A DNA stretch of 64,000 nucleotides. Source: a bacterium (GTDB lineage Bacteria > Hinthialibacterota > Hinthialibacteria > OLB16). Numbering within the stretch: position 1 is the first letter of the stretch; the number at the start of each line of letters is the position of its first letter. Where the stretch lies: NCBI GenBank assembly GCA_022072055.1, contig JAJVIK010000016.1, positions 1-64,000 of the forward strand. The letters run 5' to 3'. The notes beneath the pieces were generated by a model that was given only the letters and a program-made list of their open reading frames with translations, ran no database searches and was not told the origin of the DNA. The translations under genes were made by a program, and so were the position numbers. Below are positions 37,770 to 46,541 of the stretch, in pieces.

Positions 37770-38021
37770 TCATTCCGTTCCGACGAGTGTTCGTAGGGCT
37801 TTGTTAACGGCATCTGAGTCCGGAAAATGAGTCTTGAGATCAGGATCCAGCATGACCGCGCCATCCTCCAAGCTGAAGTACGTGGTCTCGACCACGCCAT
37901 TCGCTCGAGTAATTCGCACGGTGTGCCCGGCTCGGTATTCGCGGAAGTGCTTTCCACGAGCCCCGCCTGAAAAATCATATTCTTCCCGCATCTCATCCTT
38001 CTCCGGGCTTGGTTCACTCAT
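37770..38021 (-). CDS. Putative BrnA-position antitoxin
   Basis: Start ATG 38021 with upstream AGGAGG-like RBS; lies immediately downstream of brnT. Confidence 0.6.
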   Translation of the reverse strand: MSEPSPEKDEMREEYDFSGGARGKHFREYRAGHTVRITRANGVVETTYFSLEDGAVMLDPDLKTHFPDSDAVNKALRTLVGTE

Positions 38022-38025
38022 CGTA

Positions 38026-38295
38026 TTACCTCCTGATCTCAGCATTGGTCGCTCTCCGACAGCCAATGATCCGAATCGAATCTCCACGTTCAACATACCA
38101 TACCACCAGGATTCTCCCAGTAGCTGAGAGCCCAATATCGAGCCAGCGCTCCTCGCCAGCCGAATGCCACGGATCCGGAACGGTGAGGGCAAATGGGTCA
38201 TTGAACACGGTCTTTCCTTCCTCGAAAGACAGACCATGCTTGTCTTCATTCTTACGAGCCTTTTCCTCGTCCCACTCAAACAGCAGAGATGACAT
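38026..38295 (-). CDS. brnT: BrnT-family toxin
   Basis: FEWDEEKARKNEDKHGLSFEEGKTVFNDPFALTVPDPWHSAGEERWLDIGLSATGRILVVWYVERGDSIRIIGCRRATNAEIR. Confidence 0.9.
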   Translation of the reverse strand: MSSLLFEWDEEKARKNEDKHGLSFEEGKTVFNDPFALTVPDPWHSAGEERWLDIGLSATGRILVVWYVERGDSIRIIGCRRATNAEIRR

Positions 38296-38336
38296 TCTCA
38301 GAACGCCTTCCGGCGAGAACCTCTCTCAGATCCGGT

Positions 38337-39728
38337 CTAATTCATCCCCCCCTCGATCCTCGCCTCCCCAGTGGCCTCCAGGATCCTCACCGAGCAGTCT
38401 CGCGCGAGCGGGCCAAGCTTCATCCACGCGCCGGTGTCGTTGTTCACCGTGATCACGCCGGACACATCGCGGACCCCGTGAAACTCCTTGTCCTCATCAA
38501 ACTGCAGGGCCGGACGATAGACCGTGTCATGCACCGCGCAATCCACGAACTCCACCCCGCCGGCATCCTGAACCAGGTTCGGGCGACGAGTGTGCAGCAG
38601 CACCGGCGCTCGCGATCCGCCTGAGTCCGCCGCGAGCGAGAGCCAGGGGGTCCGCCAGCTACAATTCACAAAACGAACCTTCACGCTCCCCGCGGACTTG
38701 TCGTACACCTTCGCGCCCTCGCGCCCGGTGTTCTCCGAGGTGCAGTTGATGAACTCGATCAGCCCCTGGGGCCCATCATCCTTGGCCGCGCCGACCGCCA
38801 TTCCGGACCAGCCTTGGAGAGTCTCCCGATCAAAGTCCTCGGGGGCCATTCCCGCGTGATACCCCATGCGCGAGTGGCAATTTTCAAAGCGGACCGAGAC
38901 CGGCTCGCTTTCCTTGGTGAGCGGCTTGAGATACACGAGAATCGCGTGCCCGCTGTTGTTCTCGAACAGACAGTTCCGGATCACGCAGTTCACCAAGCGC
39001 TCATCCGGGCTGTCCGGCTCCAAATCAATCCCCGCCTCCGGCGCGGTCCCATCGGTGCCGGAAAACACACAGTTCTCCACCAGCAGGTTCTCCGCGCTGA
39101 TGACCGAAAGCCCCTGACGGTGATTGTCGTGGCAGACACAGTTCCGAATGGCGACATCCTCGCACCAACGCAGCTTGCCCCCGGAGCCGATGTAGATCCC
39201 GTCCCCGCCGCTGCTCTCGATCCGCAATCCCTCAACATGAACTCGCTTGCAGCCGACAATCGCCACGCCCATGCGCCACTCCGCCTTTTCGTAGGCGGGG
39301 CTTTGATAATCCTTCTTGCGCATTCGCAGGGTCGCGCCATACCCGACGAGGCGGAGGTCCTCCACTGAGGTTGCTCGAAACAGGCTATCCCCCTTACCCT
39401 TGAATTCCCCTTCCTTGGCGAGAATCAGGGCTCCCGGCTCGAAGAAGAGCTCCAGGCCTCCGCGCAAGGTGATCGGACGGATGACCCAGGGATCGCCCAT
39501 GAAGGGCACCACCACCCGATTGGCCCCGGAATCGATCGCGGCCTGAAGAATCTCCGTGGAATCCTCCTTGTTGAAGCCCCACCAGGCGGCGTTGGCCTCG
39601 GTCCGAGTTCCGGCGAGGACCTCGGCGACCGCGAGGGGGTCCGGGATCAGACAGGCCGCTTGGACTCGGGGGGAGAAAAACGAGAGCAGCAAGAAGGAAG
39701 CGGTGGGAAATGAAAAGGAGCGGTTCAT
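38337..39728 (-). CDS. Secreted right-handed parallel beta-helix protein
   Basis: Signal peptide MNRSFSFPTASFLLLSFFSPRVQA; repeated VEGLRIESSGGDGIYIGSGG / VAIRNCVCHDNHRQGLSVI / VENCVFSG pattern. Confidence 0.85.
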   Translation of the reverse strand: MNRSFSFPTASFLLLSFFSPRVQAACLIPDPLAVAEVLAGTRTEANAAWWGFNKEDSTEILQAAIDSGANRVVVPFMGDPWVIRPITLRGGLELFFEPGALILAKEGEFKGKGDSLFRATSVEDLRLVGYGATLRMRKKDYQSPAYEKAEWRMGVAIVGCKRVHVEGLRIESSGGDGIYIGSGGKLRWCEDVAIRNCVCHDNHRQGLSVISAENLLVENCVFSGTDGTAPEAGIDLEPDSPDERLVNCVIRNCLFENNSGHAILVYLKPLTKESEPVSVRFENCHSRMGYHAGMAPEDFDRETLQGWSGMAVGAAKDDGPQGLIEFINCTSENTGREGAKVYDKSAGSVKVRFVNCSWRTPWLSLAADSGGSRAPVLLHTRRPNLVQDAGGVEFVDCAVHDTVYRPALQFDEDKEFHGVRDVSGVITVNNDTGAWMKLGPLARDCSVRILEATGEARIEGGMN

Positions 39729-39928
39729 CGGAGTCTCGACTTGTGCGGAAGGTGCCTGATGAAGGATTTCATGGGGGGGAAGAGCGAGGGCCAGCACCTA
39801 CCCAACCCTGCCTAGAAGCCCAGCAGGATTGAGGTCAGAGAGCAGCAAACACGCGATCGCTTTCAGAGGATGCCGCCGCAGCGGGGAAAGACACGACCAA
39901 ACAGCCTGCTTCAATCCCCACCCTACAG

Positions 39929-40108
39929 CTAAACCTCATCCCCGAGTAAGACTCTGAGTATGGGATGATGAGCAAGAGACTGGCGTCCTTCATTCCAATC
40001 TAGTAGAATTTGGTCAGCCAAGTCTTGAAGTCGCTTTGCACCCTCCTGAATTTCCTCCTCTGGTGCACTCTCGATCATCGGACTCACCAGCTTTTGGTTC
40101 TCCATCAT
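39929..40108 (-). CDS. Small ORF (59 aa), translationally coupled to 40105..41061
   Basis: MMENQKLVSPMIESAPEEEIQEGAKRLQDLADQILLDWNEGRQSLAHHPILRVLLGDEV*; start overlaps the upstream stop (ATGA at 40108-40105). Below the 60-aa ORF-track limit. Confidence 0.55.
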   Translation of the reverse strand: MMENQKLVSPMIESAPEEEIQEGAKRLQDLADQILLDWNEGRQSLAHHPILRVLLGDEV

Positions 40109-41061
40109 CTTGTACCTTCTCTTATCTCTCGGAGGTTCAGCTCAAGCTTTAATCTGGTTACGATGGGGCTCACCACCCGACGGTAAAAACCCTCACGGGA
40201 ACGTTTGAAGTATCGGGGAATACTCACGGTGACGCTGAGACAGTAGTAGCCGGAAGGATGGTTACGAATGGGGTAAACGAGCATAGACCCTTCCCCTAGG
40301 CTTCCGCTTGCTGGGCAGTAGCATCTCGTTTCCGCAGGTTTCTTTAACTCTTCTTCGATATCCTCAACAATCACAAGGTTATCACGTTCTTTGGCTCTTG
40401 AGAACCCACAATCTTCGCGTTGGAACGGGGCGTAATCCACAAGTCCAGTCGGATTGGGGCTTCGAATTACCAGGCTTTCCACGTAAACCTCACCCATCTT
40501 GACGAGCTCAACAAGGACTTCGGGGGACTCTCCAATGAGGCGAAGGAAAAACTGACGCAGATTCTGGACCAACAACTTAATCTGTCCGTCGGGTTGCGTA
40601 ATTGTCTCAAAGGCGCAACCCTTTGCAGGTGGACTCCCTGCCGCCTTTGCCTGCACAACAGTGGTCGCAAATTCTTCAAAGCGGACTGACTTTGCCTGAA
40701 CAACCTCTTCGATAACGGCCAAGAGGAGAGAAAGCTCCTTTTCAGATGGTGAGCTTTCCCCCCGCACAGCCTCACCTGCCTCATAGAGCCACGTAACCAC
40801 TATGGGTATCAATGATGATCCAAGTAACGGAAGCGTGATTAGAAGGAAGTGCGAACGGAGAAGATCGTCGAGACGAGGTGTGTACTTGGCGAGTGCGACA
40901 ACGACCATGCAGCCAGTCACAAAAAGGGGAATCCCAATTTGGCGAAAGTAAGGGTGCCGGCGAATAAATCCGTGCACCCCAAGTAGGGCTGAGTCTAGTG
41001 GTATCCTCATGCTGTCTCCTAGTATCGAGGCAGCGCTAGGGTTCCTGAAGGAAATTCCCAT
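40105..41061 (-). CDS. Hypothetical membrane protein with cytosolic sensor-like domain
   Basis: Two N-terminal TM helices then a soluble region (SVRFEEFATTVVQAKAAG...GEGSMLVYPIRNHPSGYYCLSVTVS). The start may be internal (e.g. near 41010). Confidence 0.65.
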   Translation of the reverse strand: MGISFRNPSAASILGDSMRIPLDSALLGVHGFIRRHPYFRQIGIPLFVTGCMVVVALAKYTPRLDDLLRSHFLLITLPLLGSSLIPIVVTWLYEAGEAVRGESSPSEKELSLLLAVIEEVVQAKSVRFEEFATTVVQAKAAGSPPAKGCAFETITQPDGQIKLLVQNLRQFFLRLIGESPEVLVELVKMGEVYVESLVIRSPNPTGLVDYAPFQREDCGFSRAKERDNLVIVEDIEEELKKPAETRCYCPASGSLGEGSMLVYPIRNHPSGYYCLSVTVSIPRYFKRSREGFYRRVVSPIVTRLKLELNLREIREGTR

Positions 41062-41140
41062 CGCCGGATAGAAACCATACTGACAGCAGTTTTCCCCGAC
41101 ATATGCTCAATCCACACGAGAGTAGAGAACCGCTCCCTTC

Positions 41141-42115
41141 CTAAGGGAAGCTGATGCAAATCACGCGCCCTCCGTAGCGGACATCCGCCCCGCGCGCCTG
41201 GAGCGCCGGGATCAGGGTGTTGACCGAAAGATCATCCAGCTCGTTGTCCCCACCCGCCAGGAAAACTCGATCCCCCGCGCCCAGACCGGCGTTGTCCACG
41301 AGCGGCGCGATGTTGGTGATTGCATTGCAGCCGAGGGCGAGGAACTGGATATTCACCAACTGCGTGAGGGGCGTGATGTTGGAGATGTTGTTCACGCTGA
41401 GATCGAGGTAGCGCAGCTCGATGAGCGCGGCCAAGGGGGCGAGGTTGGTGATCGTGTTCCCATGCACATCCAGGGCAATCAGATGCTCCATGCCCGAGAC
41501 AAACGAAAGGTCGGCGAGCGCGCAATTGCTGACTTCGAGCTCGATCAGGTTGCTCAAGCCGGAGAGCGCCCCCGCACCGGTGATCTCGAACCCGCCCAGG
41601 TTCAAATTGGTCAGATTCTCCAAGGCTCCCAGCGGGGTGAGGTCCACGGTCATCTGCACCGTTCCATCCACCCGGAAGATCTGGAGAGTGGCGAGTTGGG
41701 TGAGCTGCGCGAGTGGAGCGAGATCGAGGGAGGAGTCGTTCGGCTGGGGGTCCTGGATCAGCAGGTTCTTAAGCGCGGGGAAATGCTGGAGGTCCTCCAG
41801 CGAATTGAGGTCAAGCCCCGCGGGGATCTGAAGGGACTCGATGCAGCCGAGCTCGCGCGCGTGGATTTCCCCGCTCACATTCCTGAGAAGCGCGCGGGCG
41901 ACAGTCTCCAGCGCGGGGTCGACAAAGCTCACCGCCGGGTTGCTCCGGCCTTGGTTATACCACTCCTGGGAAAGAACGATCTGGTCCTTGGAATCGACTC
42001 GATTGTCGCCGGTGAGGTCCCCGGGATGGCCATTTCCCGAAAAGCCATGCCTTGAGAAGACCGTGACAAGGAGTAGTAGCGGCAGGATTCGGATTGCGAT
42101 TGGGCGGATTCGCAT
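41141..42115 (-). CDS. Secreted leucine-rich-repeat protein with N-terminal dockerin-like motif
   Basis: Signal peptide; GDLTGDNRVDSKDQIVLSQEW; repeats such as HLIALDVHGNTITNLAPLAALIELRYLDLSVNNISNITPL. Confidence 0.88.
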   Translation of the reverse strand: MRIRPIAIRILPLLLLVTVFSRHGFSGNGHPGDLTGDNRVDSKDQIVLSQEWYNQGRSNPAVSFVDPALETVARALLRNVSGEIHARELGCIESLQIPAGLDLNSLEDLQHFPALKNLLIQDPQPNDSSLDLAPLAQLTQLATLQIFRVDGTVQMTVDLTPLGALENLTNLNLGGFEITGAGALSGLSNLIELEVSNCALADLSFVSGMEHLIALDVHGNTITNLAPLAALIELRYLDLSVNNISNITPLTQLVNIQFLALGCNAITNIAPLVDNAGLGAGDRVFLAGGDNELDDLSVNTLIPALQARGADVRYGGRVICISFP

Positions 42116-42216
42116 GATCAGACCTCCTGAAAGGAAACAGTCCAGCGAAGGGCTTGAACCGGTTGGCCGAGGCAAGGTCAACTTGCCCCGGCCAACCCAG
42201 TCTCCAATCCCTTGAA

Positions 42217-43395
42217 TTACTTCCAGCGCACCAGCTTGCCGCCGGCTTGGCTGCTCTTCACCGCCGCGGCGATGAAGGCCATCCCGACGCGTCCATCCTC
42301 CACGGTGGCGTATTTGGAGCCATCGGCCTTCCAGGCCTTGCCCGCATTGTACGCGCGAACATCAGACTCGAAGCAGCGATGCAGCCGCGCGAAGGCATCA
42401 TGGAACGCCTCCACATGCCCGGAGGGAATGGTCGGCTCGGCCATCAGGTCCGCCGGCAGGTCCTTGAGGAACCCATCGTTGGGTTGGACCTCCTTGCGCC
42501 AATAGATCCGATCCGGCTGGCCCGGAAGACAAATGGTGACTTGCTCGCCATCCTCCTGTCGCCAGATCAGGGTTCCCTTTTCGCACACCACCTCGATCCC
42601 AAGGTCGTTCTTGCGCCCGATGTAGATCTGCGAGGCGCGGACAATCGCCTTGCCGCCGTTGCTGAGCTCGTTGTAGGTGGTGAAATGGTCATCGAGGGCG
42701 CGCCCCTTCAGAAAGGTCTCCAGGAACCCGCGCGTGGCGACCACATCCAGACCGGTCACATAGCGGAGCTGCATGAGGGCATGGGTGCCGATATCCCCGC
42801 CGCAGCAGCTGATCCCGGCTCGTTTGGGGTCCACTCGCCACTCGGCCTGCATGACTCCCATCTTCTCGGTCAGCACCGAAAGCCAGCCTTGGAGGTAATA
42901 GGAGTCCGCCCAACGGACCTTGCCCAAGAGACCGCTGGTGATGATGTGACGGGAGAAGCGGCTGGTCCAATGGCCGATGTAGGTGTGGGCCACACAGAAG
43001 GGGATCTTGCGCTTCTTGACCTCTTTCTCCAAAGCGACCGCCTCCTTCATGTTCAGCGAGAGCGGCTTCTCGCACAGGACCGGAATCCCCGCCTTGAGAC
43101 ATTTCATGGCCGGGTCAAAGTGCACATGGTTCGGGGTGCAGATCAGGACATAATCGAGTTTCTCCCCCTTGGGGAGGTTCTTCTGGTCGGCAATGAGCTT
43201 GTCATAGCTCTCGTAGCCCTTGATCGGATAGGGCCAGCTCTGGGCCTCCCGCATGGCGATCTGGGGATCGGGGTGCAGCGCGCCCGCGACCACGCGACGG
43301 GTGCCATCGAAGTGAATCGCGCGCTGGTGCGGCTGGACAATGAACGCCCCTCCGCCTCCACCGATGAGTCCAACATTCAAGGGTCTTGCCGACAT
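42217..43395 (-). CDS. Gfo/Idh/MocA-family oxidoreductase
   Basis: PLNVGLIGGGGGAFIVQPHQRAIHFDGTRRVVAGALHPDP...DYVLICTPNHVHFDPAMKCLKAGIPVLCEKPLSLNMKEA. Confidence 0.93.
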   Translation of the reverse strand: MSARPLNVGLIGGGGGAFIVQPHQRAIHFDGTRRVVAGALHPDPQIAMREAQSWPYPIKGYESYDKLIADQKNLPKGEKLDYVLICTPNHVHFDPAMKCLKAGIPVLCEKPLSLNMKEAVALEKEVKKRKIPFCVAHTYIGHWTSRFSRHIITSGLLGKVRWADSYYLQGWLSVLTEKMGVMQAEWRVDPKRAGISCCGGDIGTHALMQLRYVTGLDVVATRGFLETFLKGRALDDHFTTYNELSNGGKAIVRASQIYIGRKNDLGIEVVCEKGTLIWRQEDGEQVTICLPGQPDRIYWRKEVQPNDGFLKDLPADLMAEPTIPSGHVEAFHDAFARLHRCFESDVRAYNAGKAWKADGSKYATVEDGRVGMAFIAAAVKSSQAGGKLVRWK

Positions 43396-43577
43396 GATCA
43401 AAAACCTCCGCTGAATCAGGATGGGGACGGGGAATGACATTCCCGGAAGGACCCACGAGACGCCCCGTGAACGAGGGGAAAGGATTGTATCGGGTCCAGG
43501 GTGTGTCAAGGGCGGGGCGATGTCGAGTTTGACTCGCTTCACCCGATTCCCGTAGAATGAGGCGGGAGGTGAGCGCG

Positions 43578-43784
43578 ATGCCCTCGATCACAAGCATCAA
43601 AAAGAGAATTCGCCATTTGGAAGCGGAGTTGGCCTCGATCGCCACGGACCTTGAGGAGTTGGAGAAGAAGGAACGAAAGACCTTCGGGGACTTCCATGGC
43701 GCGATTCAGGGGTTCGCCGACTTGACAGAAGAAGAAATTGAGGAAGCGAAGTACAAGTTTCCAAAGTTCGAACCATCCCCATGA
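43578..43784 (+). CDS. Putative antitoxin paired with a PIN toxin
   Basis: Small coiled-coil protein, overlaps the start of the PIN CDS by 4 nt. Confidence 0.65.
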   Translation: MPSITSIKKRIRHLEAELASIATDLEELEKKERKTFGDFHGAIQGFADLTEEEIEEAKYKFPKFEPSP

Positions 43785-44161
43785 TATGCGTCACCGACAC
43801 TCATGCGCTGATTTGGCATCTTGGTGGAAGCTCCCGCTTGGGGACCCGGGCGAAGGCGGTCCTCGCCGAGGAACGAATCGTGGTGCCCTCAACTCGTCTG
43901 GCGGAGGCATCCTTTCTCCGCGAGCCACGCAGGGTTCAGATTGGCTTTGAGGAGATCGTCTCTTTTATACAGAGCACGCCCCAAGTCTCCGTCCATCCCT
44001 TGGACATCCCGGTCGCGGCCCAGCTTCCACCTCAGTTAAACATTCACGACGGGATCATCGTTGCCACCGCCTTGGTTCTCCGCGAGCGCGGGGAGGAAGT
44101 CGCGGTCATCACCAGGAATGGCGAGATCACTCGGAGTGGCCTTGTACCGGTGATTTGGTAG
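43781..44161 (+). CDS. PIN-domain (VapC-like) toxin
   Basis: MICVTDTHALIWHLGGSSRLGTRAKAVLAEERIVVPSTRLAEA...LNIHDGIIVATALVLRERGEEVAVITRNGEI. Confidence 0.9.
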   Translation: MICVTDTHALIWHLGGSSRLGTRAKAVLAEERIVVPSTRLAEASFLREPRRVQIGFEEIVSFIQSTPQVSVHPLDIPVAAQLPPQLNIHDGIIVATALVLRERGEEVAVITRNGEITRSGLVPVIW

Positions 44162-44183
44162 CATCAGCTCCGGAGGGTCACCG

Positions 44184-46541
44184 ATGTTCGTGGGAAGAAT
44201 CCTGCTTCCAGTCTGCCTCTTGATCACGGCCCTTCCCGCCGGACAAGCCCAACCGGCGGCGGACTCCCCCGCCAAACGACAGCTCGACTTTGCGCTGGGG
44301 CTTTTTCAGCGTGGGGAGTACGAGGGCGCCGCCGAGGAATTTGACCTGTATCTCTCAAGGCCGGAATGGACCGAGAAACGAGACCTTGCGGCGTTCTTCG
44401 CGGGGGAGTCCTTCCGACTCGCCGGGAAACCGGAGGAGTCCGCGAAAGCCTATCGCGCGCTGCTTGCCCGGGATGCCACCGGGGAGTATGTCCAGCGCGG
44501 GCGGTACCGTCTCGGAAAGATCCTCCTCGATCAAGGCGCGGCCGCCGAAGCGCTGACTCTCCTTGAACCACTCGCGGGCGAGGTGCTCCCGAAAGAGTTT
44601 CGGGAAGGGGTGCTCTATAGCCTCGGCGCGGCTTGCAGCGCGACCGGAGACTCCCGCAAGGCGATTGAGTGGTGGACCCGCTACCGCGAGGAGTTTCCCG
44701 CAAGCGAAAGCTCGCGCCGCGCGCTGCTCGGACTGGGGCTGGAGTCGATTCGTCTCCAGGATTGGGAGAAAGCCGCCGCTCATCTCGAGGAATGGCTCAA
44801 GGACCCCAAGGCATCCTCGGATTCCTCCTACCCCACGGTGCTCGCCAATCTCGCGGATGCCGAGGAGCGCTTGGGGAAAAAAACTTCCGCCGCCGAGCGA
44901 CACCTGGCCCTGGCTGATTTCACCGCGGAGGCGACCGTGAAGGACCGCGCGCTCCTCGCGGCGGGCAGGCTCTTTTTCGAGCAGGAAGACTGGACCCGCT
45001 TCGACCGTTTGTCGGCGAGGATGCGCAAAGACCTCGCCGCGCCCCCCAGTCTTTTGGCTTGGTTCATCCTGGAGGGCAATCGGTTCCATCGCGCGCGTGA
45101 ATGGAAGAAGGCGCTCGCGGCCTATTCCGAAGGTTTGCCGCTGGCCGAAGGTTCGGACCCGGTGATGGGCGATCCGATCCGAGTTCGGATCGGGTGGTGC
45201 GCGCGCGCTCTCAGGGATTGGGAGTTGGTTCGTACGCGCGTCGAAGAGGCGGGAATCCCCGGTGGCGCAAGTGATGAAAAAGCATTCCTCTTGGGCGAAG
45301 CCTACCGAGGATTGGGGAAGGATGCCGAGGCCGCCCGAGCCTATGCGAAGGTTCCCGAAGGCTCCCCGCTCAAGGAGCAGGCCCTCTTTGGAGAGTCCGA
45401 GTGCGCCTATCGCGCGGGCGAGTGGGAGCGCGCCTCGGCGCTGTTCGAGCGTCTGCTTGGAGGAGACCCGAAGGGAGCCGAACGAGTCGCGCTGCTACTT
45501 CGGGCTGGGGACAGCAAGCGTCAACTCTCAGAGTGGCTGGCGGGAGCGACCTGTTACGCCACGGCGACGGTGGAGACCGCCAGCCCGGAGGTGCGTGAAC
45601 GGGCGCTCTATCTCGAAGGCTGGTGTCGGGTGCGGGGAGAGGATTACCCAGGGGCGACGAAGGCGCTCCGAACATTCACCGAGGATTTCCCCAAGTCCGC
45701 CCAACGCGCGGAGGCGTTGTATCTCCTGGGTCAAGCAGCGGGGAAGCTCGGAGAGCGAAGCGCACAGATTTCAGCCTATGAAAGTCTCGCCAAGGATTAC
45801 GCAAAGACCGACTGGAACGCTGAAGGGCTGATCCAGCTCGCCGCGGCTTATTCCGCCGAGAGCAATCCCGAGGGGGTGCGTTCAAGCCTTCAGCGCTTTC
45901 AAGACCTTTTCCCTAAACGGAAATTGCACAGGGAATTCGCGCTGTGGCTGGCGGAGGCGCAGGTGCGGGGCGGGAGCCACGCGCTTGCGCTGAAGACCCT
46001 GGAGACCGTTCTTAAGGAAGACTTGCCCGAGGCGGAACGGGAAACCTGTCTCCATCTCCGAGCCTTCGCGCTGGAGCAGCTTGGAAAGGCCGAGGAGGCG
46101 CGCCGGGTGTACCGCGAGGCGCTTGAGAGATTCCCCAACGGGGCCAAGGCGCTGCACAACCATCTGGGGTTGGGACGAACCGCGTTCCGTCTGGGCGAGG
46201 TGGCGGAGGCTTCGAGCGAAGTGGTGGCGGGGCTGGAGCTGATCCGCAAAACCCTGGTCTCCGAGCCATCGGTGGAGGCGCAGTTCTACTTGCTGGAGGG
46301 GGATATCGAGTTTCGCGCGGGTCGATTTCCACTGGCCTATCGGGCGTATGCCCGAACCAGCATCCTGTACCATCATCCCGAGCACACCCCGCGCGCGCTG
46401 TTTCTGTCGGCGCTCTGTAAGGAACGGATGAACGAACCCGAGGCGGCGCTGGCGCTGCGCGCCGAGCTCAATCGAGACTACCCGGACTTCAACGAGGAGA
46501 GTGGACGAAACTTGCTCAAGGATTTGGAGACGATCCGGTGA
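44184..46541 (+). CDS. Secreted tetratricopeptide-repeat protein
   Basis: Signal peptide; repeated A-rich helical pairs, e.g. FALGLFQRGEYEGAAEEFDLYLSR, ALYLLGQAAGKLGERSAQISAYESLAKDY. Confidence 0.88.
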   Translation: MFVGRILLPVCLLITALPAGQAQPAADSPAKRQLDFALGLFQRGEYEGAAEEFDLYLSRPEWTEKRDLAAFFAGESFRLAGKPEESAKAYRALLARDATGEYVQRGRYRLGKILLDQGAAAEALTLLEPLAGEVLPKEFREGVLYSLGAACSATGDSRKAIEWWTRYREEFPASESSRRALLGLGLESIRLQDWEKAAAHLEEWLKDPKASSDSSYPTVLANLADAEERLGKKTSAAERHLALADFTAEATVKDRALLAAGRLFFEQEDWTRFDRLSARMRKDLAAPPSLLAWFILEGNRFHRAREWKKALAAYSEGLPLAEGSDPVMGDPIRVRIGWCARALRDWELVRTRVEEAGIPGGASDEKAFLLGEAYRGLGKDAEAARAYAKVPEGSPLKEQALFGESECAYRAGEWERASALFERLLGGDPKGAERVALLLRAGDSKRQLSEWLAGATCYATATVETASPEVRERALYLEGWCRVRGEDYPGATKALRTFTEDFPKSAQRAEALYLLGQAAGKLGERSAQISAYESLAKDYAKTDWNAEGLIQLAAAYSAESNPEGVRSSLQRFQDLFPKRKLHREFALWLAEAQVRGGSHALALKTLETVLKEDLPEAERETCLHLRAFALEQLGKAEEARRVYREALERFPNGAKALHNHLGLGRTAFRLGEVAEASSEVVAGLELIRKTLVSEPSVEAQFYLLEGDIEFRAGRFPLAYRAYARTSILYHHPEHTPRALFLSALCKERMNEPEAALALRAELNRDYPDFNEESGRNLLKDLETIR

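Noticed and set aside
42154-43437. 427-aa plus-strand ORF
   Set aside because: Shadow frame opposite the Gfo/Idh/MocA gene, which has clear motifs.
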